This document shows positions 7,967 through 15,718 of a DNA stretch of 41,501 nt, piece by piece. Both the position numbers and the translations under genes were made by a program. The stretch spans positions 1 to 41,501 of the forward strand of contig JAEWRL010000013.1 of assembly GCA_023398955.1 (NCBI GenBank), in the 5' to 3' direction. The notes below the pieces were generated by a model, which was not told the origin of the DNA, ran no database searches, and saw only the letters and a program-made list of their open reading frames with translations. The DNA comes from Pseudomonadota bacterium (GTDB lineage: Bacteria > Myxococcota_A > Polyangia > Polyangiales > Polyangiaceae). How positions within the stretch are numbered: the first letter of the stretch is position 1; the number at the start of each line of letters is the position of its first letter.

Positions 7967-10618
7967 ATGGCGCGCTTCCGTGCGCACCTGGACCAGGTGA
8001 ACACGGATTCCCTTCGCGTCGTGGCGACGCTCGGAGGGCTGCTCGTTCCCCTCTTCTGGCTCCTGGACGTCTGGGTCATCCCGGACCACCTGGACGTGAC
8101 GTTCACGCTGCGCATGGCGACGGCCGTGGCGGCCGTGGTCCTGCTCTGGGCCATCCGCCGACACCGCGCGCACGTCGCGCGCTACGTCGATTGGCTCGGC
8201 TTCGGGTATACGTGGCTCGTCAGCGCGACAATCTCCGTCATGTGCTGGCTGCACGCCGGACTCGTCTCCCCCTACTACGCCGGACTGAACCTCGTCATCG
8301 TGGGAGCGGGAGTGCTCTTCATCTGGCCGCTCCGCTGGGGTGCGCTCTTCTGCGCCGTGCTCTGGGGGACGTACATGCTGCCGCTCCCCCTGGGCTGGTT
8401 CGGCCGGCCCGAGCCGACGCTCCTGGTGTCGAGCCAGTTCTTCCTCTTCGGCACCATCGTCATCACGCTCGCCGCGCAGCGGCGGCGCTACGACCTCGAG
8501 CTCCGCAGCTTCCTCGGCAGCGAAGCCCTGCAGCGGACGAAGCACTCCCTCGAGTCCGCCTACCAGGCGCTCAAGGAGCACGATCGCCTCAAGAGCCAGT
8601 TCTTCAGCAACGTGACCCATGAGCTCCGCACACCGCTGACGATGATCCTCGCGCCCCTGGAGAGCTTGCTGAACGGGGAGCTGGCGCACCTCACGCCCCG
8701 GCAGCGTACCCATCTGGCGCCGATCCACGCGAACGGCATCAAGCTGCTCAAGCTCATCAATGACCTCCTGGATCTGGCGAAGCTCGAGGAGAGGTACATG
8801 CGGCTTCGGCTGGTGCGCACGGACCTCCGCGAACTCCTCACTGAGATCTCCTCCTACGCGCGCCCTTTGGCGGCGAGGAAGGACATCTCCCTGAGGCTCG
8901 AGCTGCGCTCCTCCCTCCCCAACCTGTTCGTCGATCTGGACAAGATCGAGCGGGCCGTCGTCAACGTGCTCTCGAACGCGCTGAAGTTCACGGACCCGGG
9001 GGGACACGTCACGCTCGAGCTCGACAGCGACGAAGACGGCGTGACGATCTCGGTCACGGATGACGGCCCGGGGATCCTGCCCGGGCAGGAGTCAGCCATC
9101 TTCGAGCGTTTCCGGCAAGCGGACGGAGCCGTCACCCGCCGTCACGGTGGAACGGGCATCGGCTTGTCGTTGGCGAAGGAGATCGTCGAGCTCCACGGCG
9201 GCCGCATCAGCGTCACCAGCCGCTACGGCGAGGGCTCGACCTTCCGCATCCACCTCCGTCCCGGACGCGACCATTTCGAGGAGAGGGTCATCGACAGGCG
9301 CCAGACGGAGGGCGTGAGAACCGCCCCGCGGCGCGGCGAAGACAGGGAGCCGAAGGAGTGGACCCAGCAGCTGCAGGAGCGCAGCGAGTATCGGTTCCTG
9401 GACCTCGAGCACGCCACGGAGCGCCGCCTGGGCGAGCGTGGCCCCTCCGCAGCGAAGGCCACCAGCATCCTCGTCGTGGAAGACAACGCCGACCTCTTGC
9501 GCTTCATCTCCGTGCAGCTCGCGGAAGACCATGCGGTGTTCGTGGCGCCGGACGGGAAGAAGGGGCTCGAGCTCGCGCTGCGGGCACAGCCGGATCTCAT
9601 CATCACCGACTACATGATGCCGGAGGTCGATGGGCTGACGCTCATCGGGGAGCTGAAGGACGACCCGCGAACGCGTGACATTCCCATCGTCATGCTCTCC
9701 GCGAAGTGCCACGTCGAGGATCGGGTGCGTGCCAGGGGCGCTGGCGCCGACGTGTACCTGGGCAAGCCCTTCAGCCCCACGGAGCTGCGCAGTGCCATCG
9801 ATCAGCTGCTGCAGCGGCGCAGTCGTGAGGCAGCGATGGTCCTTCGTGAGCAGGTCCGCAGCCTGGAGGTGATCAGCGCGGGGCTGGCCCATGAGATCCA
9901 CAATCCTCTCTCCTCCATCAAGACGGCAGTGTTCGTCATCGGCGAGCAGATCGACCAGCTCACGGCGCGCCTGCAGCGTGGTGAGGATGCTTCGCTGGAC
10001 CAGAAGGTGCAGGAGGTCGTGGCGCGAGCACAGCGAATGCGCGCCGTCGCCGAGAAGGGGATCGAGCGCATCCAGCGCATCGTCGAGCTCGTCCGCAACT
10101 ACGCACGAGAGGGCTACCCGGCGGAGCGCATCGCCGTACGCCTCGACGATGCGGTGTCAGGGCTCGCGAGCCTCATTGCCGCGCCCGTCGATCACGAGGT
10201 CAGCGTTCGGCTGGAGCTCGGAGCACCGGACGTGATGGTCGACTGCATCCCTGCCGAGCTGGAGCAGGTGATTCGAAACCTCTGGCAGAACGCGATGGAC
10301 GCCGTAACGGCAGGCGGGGAGGTCGTGGTCAGGACCCGCCGCGACGGGGATTTCGCCCATTTCGAGGTACAAGACGACGGTCCCGGGATCGCTCGAGAGC
10401 ACCTCGGGCGTATCTTCACCCCCTTCTTCACGACGAAGGATCCGGGGCGCGGCATGGGGCTCGGCCTGGCCATCTCCCACCAGGTGGTGACGAGCATGGG
10501 CGGGGAAATCAGTGTGAAGAGCACCCCCGGGCAAGGCTCCCTGTTCCGCGTCACGGTTCCCATCAGCGGCACGAGAGCCGAGCACGGGAGCCCCGCTCCC
10601 CCCATCCCAAGCCCCTGA
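7967..10618 (+). CDS. Membrane hybrid kinase: 6TM sensor-HK-receiver-HK
   Basis: This is an integral-membrane sensor with about six transmembrane segments in the first 170 residues. They are followed by HK core 1 (FFSNVTHELRTPLTMIL with H218, NVLSNALKF, TDDGPG, GTGIGLSLAKEIVELHGG). A linker and a complete receiver come next (LVVEDNADLL, D548 in LIITDYMMPEVDG, K600 in YLGKPFSP), then a second HK core (SAGLAHEIHNPLSSIKTAV with H642, NLWQNAMDA, QDDGPG, FFTTKDPGRGMGLGLAIS). Phosphate can thus pass from kinase 1 to the receiver inside one chain. There is no DNA-binding domain. ATG 7967 (GAGG just upstream) gives 883 residues. GTG 7916, 6 nt after the stop of the previous gene, and ATG 7850 inside that gene are alternatives in the same frame. 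It is the last gene of the operon and its only membrane protein, so probably the signal sensor. Confidence 0.86.
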   Translation: MARFRAHLDQVNTDSLRVVATLGGLLVPLFWLLDVWVIPDHLDVTFTLRMATAVAAVVLLWAIRRHRAHVARYVDWLGFGYTWLVSATISVMCWLHAGLVSPYYAGLNLVIVGAGVLFIWPLRWGALFCAVLWGTYMLPLPLGWFGRPEPTLLVSSQFFLFGTIVITLAAQRRRYDLELRSFLGSEALQRTKHSLESAYQALKEHDRLKSQFFSNVTHELRTPLTMILAPLESLLNGELAHLTPRQRTHLAPIHANGIKLLKLINDLLDLAKLEERYMRLRLVRTDLRELLTEISSYARPLAARKDISLRLELRSSLPNLFVDLDKIERAVVNVLSNALKFTDPGGHVTLELDSDEDGVTISVTDDGPGILPGQESAIFERFRQADGAVTRRHGGTGIGLSLAKEIVELHGGRISVTSRYGEGSTFRIHLRPGRDHFEERVIDRRQTEGVRTAPRRGEDREPKEWTQQLQERSEYRFLDLEHATERRLGERGPSAAKATSILVVEDNADLLRFISVQLAEDHAVFVAPDGKKGLELALRAQPDLIITDYMMPEVDGLTLIGELKDDPRTRDIPIVMLSAKCHVEDRVRARGAGADVYLGKPFSPTELRSAIDQLLQRRSREAAMVLREQVRSLEVISAGLAHEIHNPLSSIKTAVFVIGEQIDQLTARLQRGEDASLDQKVQEVVARAQRMRAVAEKGIERIQRIVELVRNYAREGYPAERIAVRLDDAVSGLASLIAAPVDHEVSVRLELGAPDVMVDCIPAELEQVIRNLWQNAMDAVTAGGEVVVRTRRDGDFAHFEVQDDGPGIAREHLGRIFTPFFTTKDPGRGMGLGLAISHQVVTSMGGEISVKSTPGQGSLFRVTVPISGTRAEHGSPAPPIPSP

Positions 10619-10631
10619 CCCGGCGGGAGCC

Positions 10632-10651
10632 GGACCTGCCCGATTGGGTCC
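10632..10651 (+). terminator. Hairpin after the signalling operon
   Basis: GGACCTG/TGGGTCC arms (with G-T pairs) around a short loop lie 14 nt after the stop at 10618. No T-run follows, so termination is only likely. Confidence 0.4.
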
Positions 10652-10813
10652 ATCGGGGTGTCTCTCCCGCTGAACGCCCGTGACGCAGAGGCGCTATTCA
10701 CGCCGTGGGAAGGGTGTCTCTCTGCTACAGCGAGGCGGGTCGCCACACTGTGTCACGTATTTGGCACCCATCGAAGACTGGAAACGTTCGCGAACGACGT
10801 CTATCCTTGAGGC

Positions 10814-11575
10814 GTGCACACAAGCGCCAAGCCTCTCTTCGAGAGCGAGTATCCGACACCCGATGATGCAGCACTACTACGCCAGGCAACGGCTTCCGAC
10901 ATCGACACGCTCATCGAGCTGAACAAGCTTTGCTTCCCGAGCATGGCAGAGGAAGGGGTCGTGTGGACGCGAGAGCAGCTCCAGAGCCACCTGCGGGTGT
11001 TCCCTCAGGGTCAGATCATCGTCGAGCGGAGTGGCCGTGTGCTGGGAGCCGTGGCGAGCCTGATCATCGAGATGGGGAACGATCCCTACCGTGCTCACGA
11101 CTACGAGGGGGTCACCGGCGGAGGCTTCTTCCGAAATCACGACCCAGAAGGCGATACGCTGTATGGAGCGGACGTCTACGTCCATCCAGACGTCAGGGGG
11201 CAGGGCTTGGGTCACCTGCTGTACGACGCGCGGCGGGAGCTGTGCCGCTGGCTGAACCTGCGCCGCATCGCCGCGGGGGGACGCCTGCAGGGCTACGCGG
11301 CGTACGCCGCGGAGATGACCCCCGCCGAATATGTCGCCGCCGTGACGCGCGGAGAGATCCACGACGCGGTGCTGAGCTTCCAGCTGCGCGAAGGCTTCGT
11401 CATCCGGGGGGTGATGGGCCGCTACATCCGCGACCCATTGAGCTGTGACTACGCTGCCTTCGTCGAGTGGGAGAACCCGGACTACCGTGCGCCGCTCAGC
11501 AGGCAGGTCGCCAGGCGGCCACGCACGCTCACGGGGCGTCGCTCAGGGCTGGAGCCACGATCGCCCGAGGGCTGA
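10814..11575 (+). CDS. GNAT-family N-acetyltransferase
   Basis: The 253-residue product has the GNAT acetyl-CoA site: beta-4 region LYGADVYVHPDVRGQGLGHLLYDARR (shown in part as VRGQGLGHLL, about 132-141). The N-terminal half (RQATASDIDTLIELNKLCF) and the last third (LREGFVIRGVMGRYIRD, then CDYAAFVEWENP) resemble the GNAT module that in many bacteria is fused to a carbon-nitrogen hydrolase, but here it stands alone. Substrate unknown. GTG 10814 is preceded by TGAGG. The acetyltransferase at 11588 follows after 12 nt, so the two are probably co-transcribed. The C-terminal 25 residues are Arg-rich and look disordered. Confidence 0.85.
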   Translation: MHTSAKPLFESEYPTPDDAALLRQATASDIDTLIELNKLCFPSMAEEGVVWTREQLQSHLRVFPQGQIIVERSGRVLGAVASLIIEMGNDPYRAHDYEGVTGGGFFRNHDPEGDTLYGADVYVHPDVRGQGLGHLLYDARRELCRWLNLRRIAAGGRLQGYAAYAAEMTPAEYVAAVTRGEIHDAVLSFQLREGFVIRGVMGRYIRDPLSCDYAAFVEWENPDYRAPLSRQVARRPRTLTGRRSGLEPRSPEG

Positions 11576-11587
11576 CCGCACCCCGAC

Positions 11588-12133
11588 ATGATCTTGCTCG
11601 CCCTCCCGGCACCGCGCTTCTTCATCCACGAAGCGACGGTGAGCGACCTCGTAGCCATCCCCGTGGTCGAGCGGGAAGCGGCGCGGCTCTTCCCCCGTGA
11701 GGACCTCCCCGCGCGCCTGGCAGAAGCCACGACGGCACCCGGCGCACTGCGACGCGCCTGCGCGCGCCGGCGCCTATGGGTCGCCGAGGTGTCAGGGAGC
11801 GTCGTGGGCTTCGTGCTGGCCTCCTTCAAAGACGGCATGCCCTATGTGCGGGAGCTCGGCGTGCTCCCCACGCACGGTCGCCAGGGCATCGGGACGGCGT
11901 TGATGGCAACGGTGGTAGCCTGGGCGCGCCGGCGCAGGGCCGAGCACCTGCTGCTGACGACCTTCCGACACCTACCTTACAACGCGCCGTTCTACATCCG
12001 CCTCGGCTTCGAGGAGGTGCAGCTGCGCGAGCAAGGCCCCGAGCTGAGGCAGCAGCTTCGGACAGAAGCCCAGCGCGGGATCGATCCCGCACGTCGCGTC
12101 GCGATGCGTCTGCGGCTGCACAGCCCCCCGTAG
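11588..12133 (+). CDS. GNAT-family N-acetyltransferase
   Basis: The 181-residue protein shows a standard single GNAT domain: IHEATVSDLVAIPVVEREAA at the N-terminus, LWVAEVSGSVVGFVLAS (beta 2-3), VRELGVLPTHGRQGIGTALM (beta 4 and the pyrophosphate-binding RxxGxG/A loop), and YNAPFYIRLGFEEV near the end (the NxxAxxFYxxxGF motif). The acceptor is unknown. It is 12 nt after another GNAT gene and convergent with the gene ending at 12141, with a gap of only 7 nt. The start ATG has no strong ribosome-binding site, in line with coupling to the gene before it. Confidence 0.86.
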   Translation: MILLALPAPRFFIHEATVSDLVAIPVVEREAARLFPREDLPARLAEATTAPGALRRACARRRLWVAEVSGSVVGFVLASFKDGMPYVRELGVLPTHGRQGIGTALMATVVAWARRRRAEHLLLTTFRHLPYNAPFYIRLGFEEVQLREQGPELRQQLRTEAQRGIDPARRVAMRLRLHSPP

Positions 12134-12140
12134 GGGCGCC

Positions 12141-12950
12141 TCAGCCTGGCCCTCCTGCGCCTGCCAGAACCCGCCCGAACGGGACGAGCGCGCCCTCCTC
12201 CACGGGCAGGCAGGGCAAGCTCGAGGGACGCACCATCCCCCTCGCGCGGATCGCAGCGAGGAGTCCCTGCCGGTGCGCGCGAGGCTCCCGCAGGTAGTCG
12301 CTGAGCCGCGGCGCGTCGACAGCGGGCCCCAGCTGCTCGAAGAGGCGCTCGAGCAGCTCACGTTGTGAATGGTCGGCGAGGCGCCAGGGCTCCGCGCCTC
12401 CCAAGGACAGGAACCCGTCCCGGCTGACGAATGCGTAAACGAAGGGAAGCCTCACCCCACCCGGCAGCGTGATGCGGGGCGCCAGCTGCGCCAGGTAGTA
12501 TTCCGGGCGCTCCGTCGCGATGACGACGTCCAGGTGCGCGCGCGTGTACAGTGCCAGGAACAGCTCGGCGACCGCCGCGGGGTCCCGCTCCAGCGTAGCG
12601 GGGATCGCGCCGTACTCCGCGATGATCGCCGCGTACACGGCGACGATCCCACCAGCGCGCACCCGGAGAAACGGTGTTGTGTGTTCGCCGCCGAGGTCGC
12701 TGCACTTTCGCTGCACCTGGGCGGGGCAGGCGTTGGACCCGCTGCAAAGAACGGCATACCGCTCCCCGAGGGGCGTCGCGCCGCGGCGCACGAGCCACTC
12801 ATCGAGCTCGCGGAGGTCCTCCACAGCTTCCAGGAGATGGACGCCCCCATCGTAGACGAAGTGCACGGGAGGTGCAGACCCTGGATAGCACCAGGGATCG
12901 TCACGCGGTGCGGGCTGGAAAGCCTCTACGGATGCCTGGACGACGCGCAT
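12141..12950 (-). CDS. Gamma-glutamylcyclotransferase-like protein of unknown function
   Basis: The 269-residue protein contains YAVLCSGSNACPAQVQRK (about 65-82), the glycine loop of the gamma-glutamylcyclotransferase (GGCT/BtrG-like) fold written as SGSNxxP, then VYAAIIAEYGAIPATL (about 104-119) and a middle region with VVIATERPEYYLAQL. Uncharacterised proteins with this 'YGSNxxPxxLxRK ... Y.A..s.YG..PATL' pattern are known in several proteobacteria, and no activity is assigned. No signal peptide or membrane segment is seen. It starts 25 nt after the stop of the tubulin-like gene and is probably in its transcript. The family call rests on the motif only. Confidence 0.6.
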   Translation of the reverse strand: MRVVQASVEAFQPAPRDDPWCYPGSAPPVHFVYDGGVHLLEAVEDLRELDEWLVRRGATPLGERYAVLCSGSNACPAQVQRKCSDLGGEHTTPFLRVRAGGIVAVYAAIIAEYGAIPATLERDPAAVAELFLALYTRAHLDVVIATERPEYYLAQLAPRITLPGGVRLPFVYAFVSRDGFLSLGGAEPWRLADHSQRELLERLFEQLGPAVDAPRLSDYLREPRAHRQGLLAAIRARGMVRPSSLPCLPVEEGALVPFGRVLAGAGGPG

Positions 12951-12975
12951 GGGACGCGGTTCTCGGACCGGTGCT

Positions 12976-14403
12976 TCAGCTTACGTCATTCTTGGCGCTG
13001 CTCGGCGCGGGCGTCGTGTCCACCATGTCGTCATCGGACTCTTCTTGTTCCTCACGAGCTGGCCCCGGCGGGGGCTCTGGGCGAACCGCGGGGGCCTCCG
13101 AGCGAACCGCGGGGGCCTCCGAGCGAACCGCGGGGGGCATGGGGGTCACCGAGGGACGAACGGCGGCGGCGCTGCGCCGGTAGGGCGGCTTCACGCTCGC
13201 AGGCATCTCGAAGCCCTCTTCCGACAGCCCCGGGACGATGGAGCGCCGCTTGCGCGTCTTCTGCGAGGGTCCCGTGCGCAGGCTTGTTCGGAAAAGGTCG
13301 AACTCCTCTATCTCACCGAGCTCCAGGGGGGAGAGGGTCTGCTGGAGCTTGTCGCGAAGGATGCTCCCCTCGCGCCGGGCGTCGTTCACCATCGCCAAGA
13401 TGCCGTCGGGGAGTTGAAAGGATGAGCAGATCAGCCGCACATGCGCCTGACGCTCCGCTTCCCGGCTCCTGTACACGCCCAGGTAGACGGCGGCGCCGTT
13501 GGTGACCTCCTTCAGCTGCTCGTTGAGCTGCTCGAAAACCGAGAAGGGCGTATGCGCCAGCATGGCCTCTGGCGCTTCCACGACGACACCGATGGTGGCG
13601 ACCTGCTCCAGCGCGTATCCGGAAGGCATCAGGCTGCTCGACTCGAGCGCCTTCCTGACGGACTGGACCACCGACTCCACGGCGACGGAACCCAACGGGT
13701 CGTTGGCGTAGTTGATGACGCCGCCGGAGAGCAGCAGGCGCCGCAAGTCCTCACCGTCCAAGGTGCGGATGGGTCGCAGGTGACGCTGATGATTGATGCG
13801 GTTCAGCGCGTCCAGGGGTGAGACGATGACCGAATTGATCGTCTCGAAGTAGCGGTCCATCGTCACACTGCTGTGCCCCCGCGCCAGCTGCGAGTTGTCG
13901 ACGAAGACCCAGCCCGTACCGCCCTGTTTCACGAGGGCGCTCGCCCCGCGCACGGCGTTCACCTTGGCCATCCCGCTTTCGTGCTCGGTCGGGAGCGTCG
14001 CCATCACGAGCAGGGGTAGCTCGAGGCTGGCGAGCATCGAGACGAGCTCGCTCGCGGACGACCCGGTCCCACCGCCCAGCCCCGCAGTGATCAGAACCAC
14101 GTCGGCGTCCTCGGCATGCTCGGAGACTGCTTTGATAATACGGTCGGCGTTCTCCCGGATGCACTCACGGCCGTAGTTCAAGTCGCCACCAGCGCCATCG
14201 TAGCCATCGATGCCGATGTAGAGGCGTTGCCGCTCCGGCAGGGCGGAGACGTCCGCCTCTCCGCCCAAGGCAGACAGATCGGTGAGCGCCGTGTTCAGCG
14301 CGAGGGCCCGGTACCCAAGACGGGAGAACTGCGCGGCGAGGTTTCCACCCCCCTGTCCCAAGCCGATTACGGCGATATCCAGTGCGCGATCCTCGAACTT
14401 CAC
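12976..14403 (-). CDS. CetZ/FtsZ-like tubulin-superfamily GTPase
   Basis: GTG 14403 with GGAGG 5 nt upstream gives 475 residues. The GTP-binding features are IAVIGLGQGGGNLAAQF (10-26), ALALNTALTDL (33-43), GIDGYDGAGGDLNYGRE (64-80), and the tubulin signature GLGGGTGSS (108-116). Next come LPTEHESGMAKVNAVRG (137-153), VFVDNSQLARG, and a T7-like TLDGEDLRRLLL in which both Asp (216, 219) are kept but the usual Asn is Thr. The order of these blocks fits CetZ or non-canonical FtsZ better than cell-division FtsZ. The last 90 residues are disordered with a repeated SEAPAVR unit and an acidic EEQEESDDD stretch; no FtsZ C-terminal peptide is seen. It is followed by the GGCT-like gene. A cytosolic, filament-forming or membrane-remodelling role is inferred. 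Confidence 0.8.
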   Translation of the reverse strand: MKFEDRALDIAVIGLGQGGGNLAAQFSRLGYRALALNTALTDLSALGGEADVSALPERQRLYIGIDGYDGAGGDLNYGRECIRENADRIIKAVSEHAEDADVVLITAGLGGGTGSSASELVSMLASLELPLLVMATLPTEHESGMAKVNAVRGASALVKQGGTGWVFVDNSQLARGHSSVTMDRYFETINSVIVSPLDALNRINHQRHLRPIRTLDGEDLRRLLLSGGVINYANDPLGSVAVESVVQSVRKALESSSLMPSGYALEQVATIGVVVEAPEAMLAHTPFSVFEQLNEQLKEVTNGAAVYLGVYRSREAERQAHVRLICSSFQLPDGILAMVNDARREGSILRDKLQQTLSPLELGEIEEFDLFRTSLRTGPSQKTRKRRSIVPGLSEEGFEMPASVKPPYRRSAAAVRPSVTPMPPAVRSEAPAVRSEAPAVRPEPPPGPAREEQEESDDDMVDTTPAPSSAKNDVS

Positions 14404-14408
14404 GAAGG

Positions 14409-14413
14409 CCTCC
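14409..14413 (-). promoter_or_regulatory. GGAGG ribosome-binding site of the tubulin-like gene
   Basis: GGAGG (minus strand) lies 5 nt before GTG 14403. It argues for this start rather than codons further upstream in the open frame (to 14445), and it gives an N-terminus that runs directly into the Rossmann-like first strand. Confidence 0.75.
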
Positions 14414-14567
14414 TGCGATGGTTCAGGCGCTGGTCCACCCAGCAATGACGTACGACAGCTCCCGCTTCAATACCGCTGCCGTCAGGGGTGCGTCTATGCC
14501 CGAAACGACTTTCCGCACCCGAAGCAAAAGTGTGCCCTGGCCTCAAGGCCACGAAATGCCTCCCGCT

Positions 14568-14609
14568 GTGCTGCAGCGGCCTCTTGCGGTGCTGCAGCGG
14601 CCACTCGCG
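14568..14609. repeat. Tandem 21-bp direct repeat before the tubulin-like gene
   Basis: Two adjacent 21-bp units begin with the identical 14-mer GTGCTGCAGCGGCC (14568-14581 and 14589-14602) and differ at a few of the last seven bases. They lie about 165-205 bp upstream of GTG 14403. A 21-bp period is two helical turns, which would suit a dimeric regulator, but simple slippage is equally possible. Confidence 0.5.
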
Positions 14610-14636
14610 TTTCTCGCGGCACGGGGCGCTCCCTCG

Positions 14637-15203
14637 TCAAGGGATGCGGGGATGAGTAGCGGTCGGACCGGCTGCGACACCGAGCTGCCGCGCCGTTCCG
14701 ACCTCGAGCTCGTGGTCGACCATCGCATCCCCGTCGAAGATGAAGCGCCCCCGGAAGCTACGCCCGGCCAAGAGGTGCGGAAACCACAGGGCATCGTCCG
14801 CCCACATTTCGCCATAAGGGATGGCATGCCGCGGAGTCCACAGCGGCACCGCTTCATCCGTCTCCCGCGGCACTCCCTCGAACCCATCGGCAGAGAAGAC
14901 GTATCCGAAGAGCGCGTAGCCGTCACGGAACTGGAAGCTCAGCTCCCCTCTCAGGCAAAGCGCTCGCGGCACGATTCCAAGCTCTTCCCAAGTCTCCCGC
15001 ACGGCGCACTCCGCAGGACTCTCACCTGGCTCCAAGCGCCCGCCTGGGCCGTTGACCTTGCCGGCTCCGAGCCCCCGCTTCTTCCGTATCAACAGCACCT
15101 CGCGCGGACGGAGGACGAAGACGAGCGTCGCGCGGTCGGCTGGTTGCCACTGCTCCCAGGCGATCTCGCCGATATGCCGCGCAGCGGCTGGGTCGGAAAG
15201 CAT
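14637..15203 (-). CDS. Nudix hydrolase (MutT/MTH1-like)
   Basis: The 188-residue protein has a complete Nudix box, GX5EX7REUXEEXGU: GRLEPGESPAECAVRETWEE followed by LGI. The preceding ATLVFVLRPREVLLIRKKRG and GAGKVNGPGG are typical of 8-oxo-dGTP/2-OH-dATP pyrophosphatases such as MTH1, and the tail (HAIPYGEMWADDALWFPHLL, FRGRFIFDG) also matches that group. The expected role is removal of oxidised nucleotides. Of two neighbouring ATGs (15206 and 15203), 15203 is preferred because AGGAG then sits at the right distance. The open frame extends to 15329 but has no family residues there. It is the upstream-most gene of a minus-strand run but is separated from the tubulin-like gene by 233 nt. Confidence 0.88.
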   Translation of the reverse strand: MLSDPAAARHIGEIAWEQWQPADRATLVFVLRPREVLLIRKKRGLGAGKVNGPGGRLEPGESPAECAVRETWEELGIVPRALCLRGELSFQFRDGYALFGYVFSADGFEGVPRETDEAVPLWTPRHAIPYGEMWADDALWFPHLLAGRSFRGRFIFDGDAMVDHELEVGTARQLGVAAGPTATHPRIP

Positions 15204-15718
15204 CATGACTCCTGGAAAACCTAACCCGGCAGAGCCGGAACACGAGGACGCTGGTAATCGGCAATCAGGAGTCAGGCGAATGCGGGCCTGGCGGCTGATG
15301 ACTGGACTCCTGATTCGGCCAACCGGCATCGCAGCGGTGGGTGTCGAGAGCGTGGCACACAGGCCTCACCGCGTCTCGGGGATCTGGGGCAGAATGGCCG
15401 GGCGCTGGTTCGGGCGACGCCGCTGCAAGAGGAAATTGCAGCCCTGCACTGTAGCGGCCCCACCAAAGTGGCATCTTGCGGCAAACCGGCGTGGCACGCG
15501 ACGTGCTTAGAAGACGCCCGTCATGGGCGGATTCGTTCGGACCAGACATCTCGTCACCTGCGCCGGCACTATCGTGCGCGAGTTCGGGTGGCGGGTCTAT
15601 TTGCGCTGTCTCCTCAACGCGCTGCGGCGTCCCGGCCGCGCGACGTTCCTCGAAGCACTTCGCTGACACGCCGTTCGTCGCAGGGGCCAATCCCCGGATT
15701 GTGGCTGCGCTAGAACCC
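15204..15718. other. Non-coding stretch with an inverted repeat
   Basis: No reliable gene: open frames here on both strands lack codon bias and family residues. It contains the inverted repeat at 15263-15315 and a small CCAC/GTGG hairpin near 15460. Promoters of the Nudix gene (leftwards) and of the small gene at 15719 (rightwards) should lie here; neither is evident. Confidence 0.4.
15263..15315. repeat. 11-bp perfect inverted repeat
   Basis: AATCAGGAGTC (15263-15273) and GACTCCTGATT (15305-15315) are exact reverse complements separated by 31 nt. The outer GGC/GCC can pair after one bulged base. It is about 60 bp upstream of the Nudix start and could be an operator, a hairpin in the leader or a relic of a small mobile repeat. 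Confidence 0.55.

Noticed and set aside
12369..13505. 378-codon open frame on the plus strand
   Set aside because: Antisense to the GGCT-like and tubulin-like genes; rich in Arg and Pro, without motifs.
12976..14403. Ordinary cell-division FtsZ
   Set aside because: The C-terminal FtsA/ZipA-binding peptide is missing, the T7 loop differs, and no division genes are adjacent.
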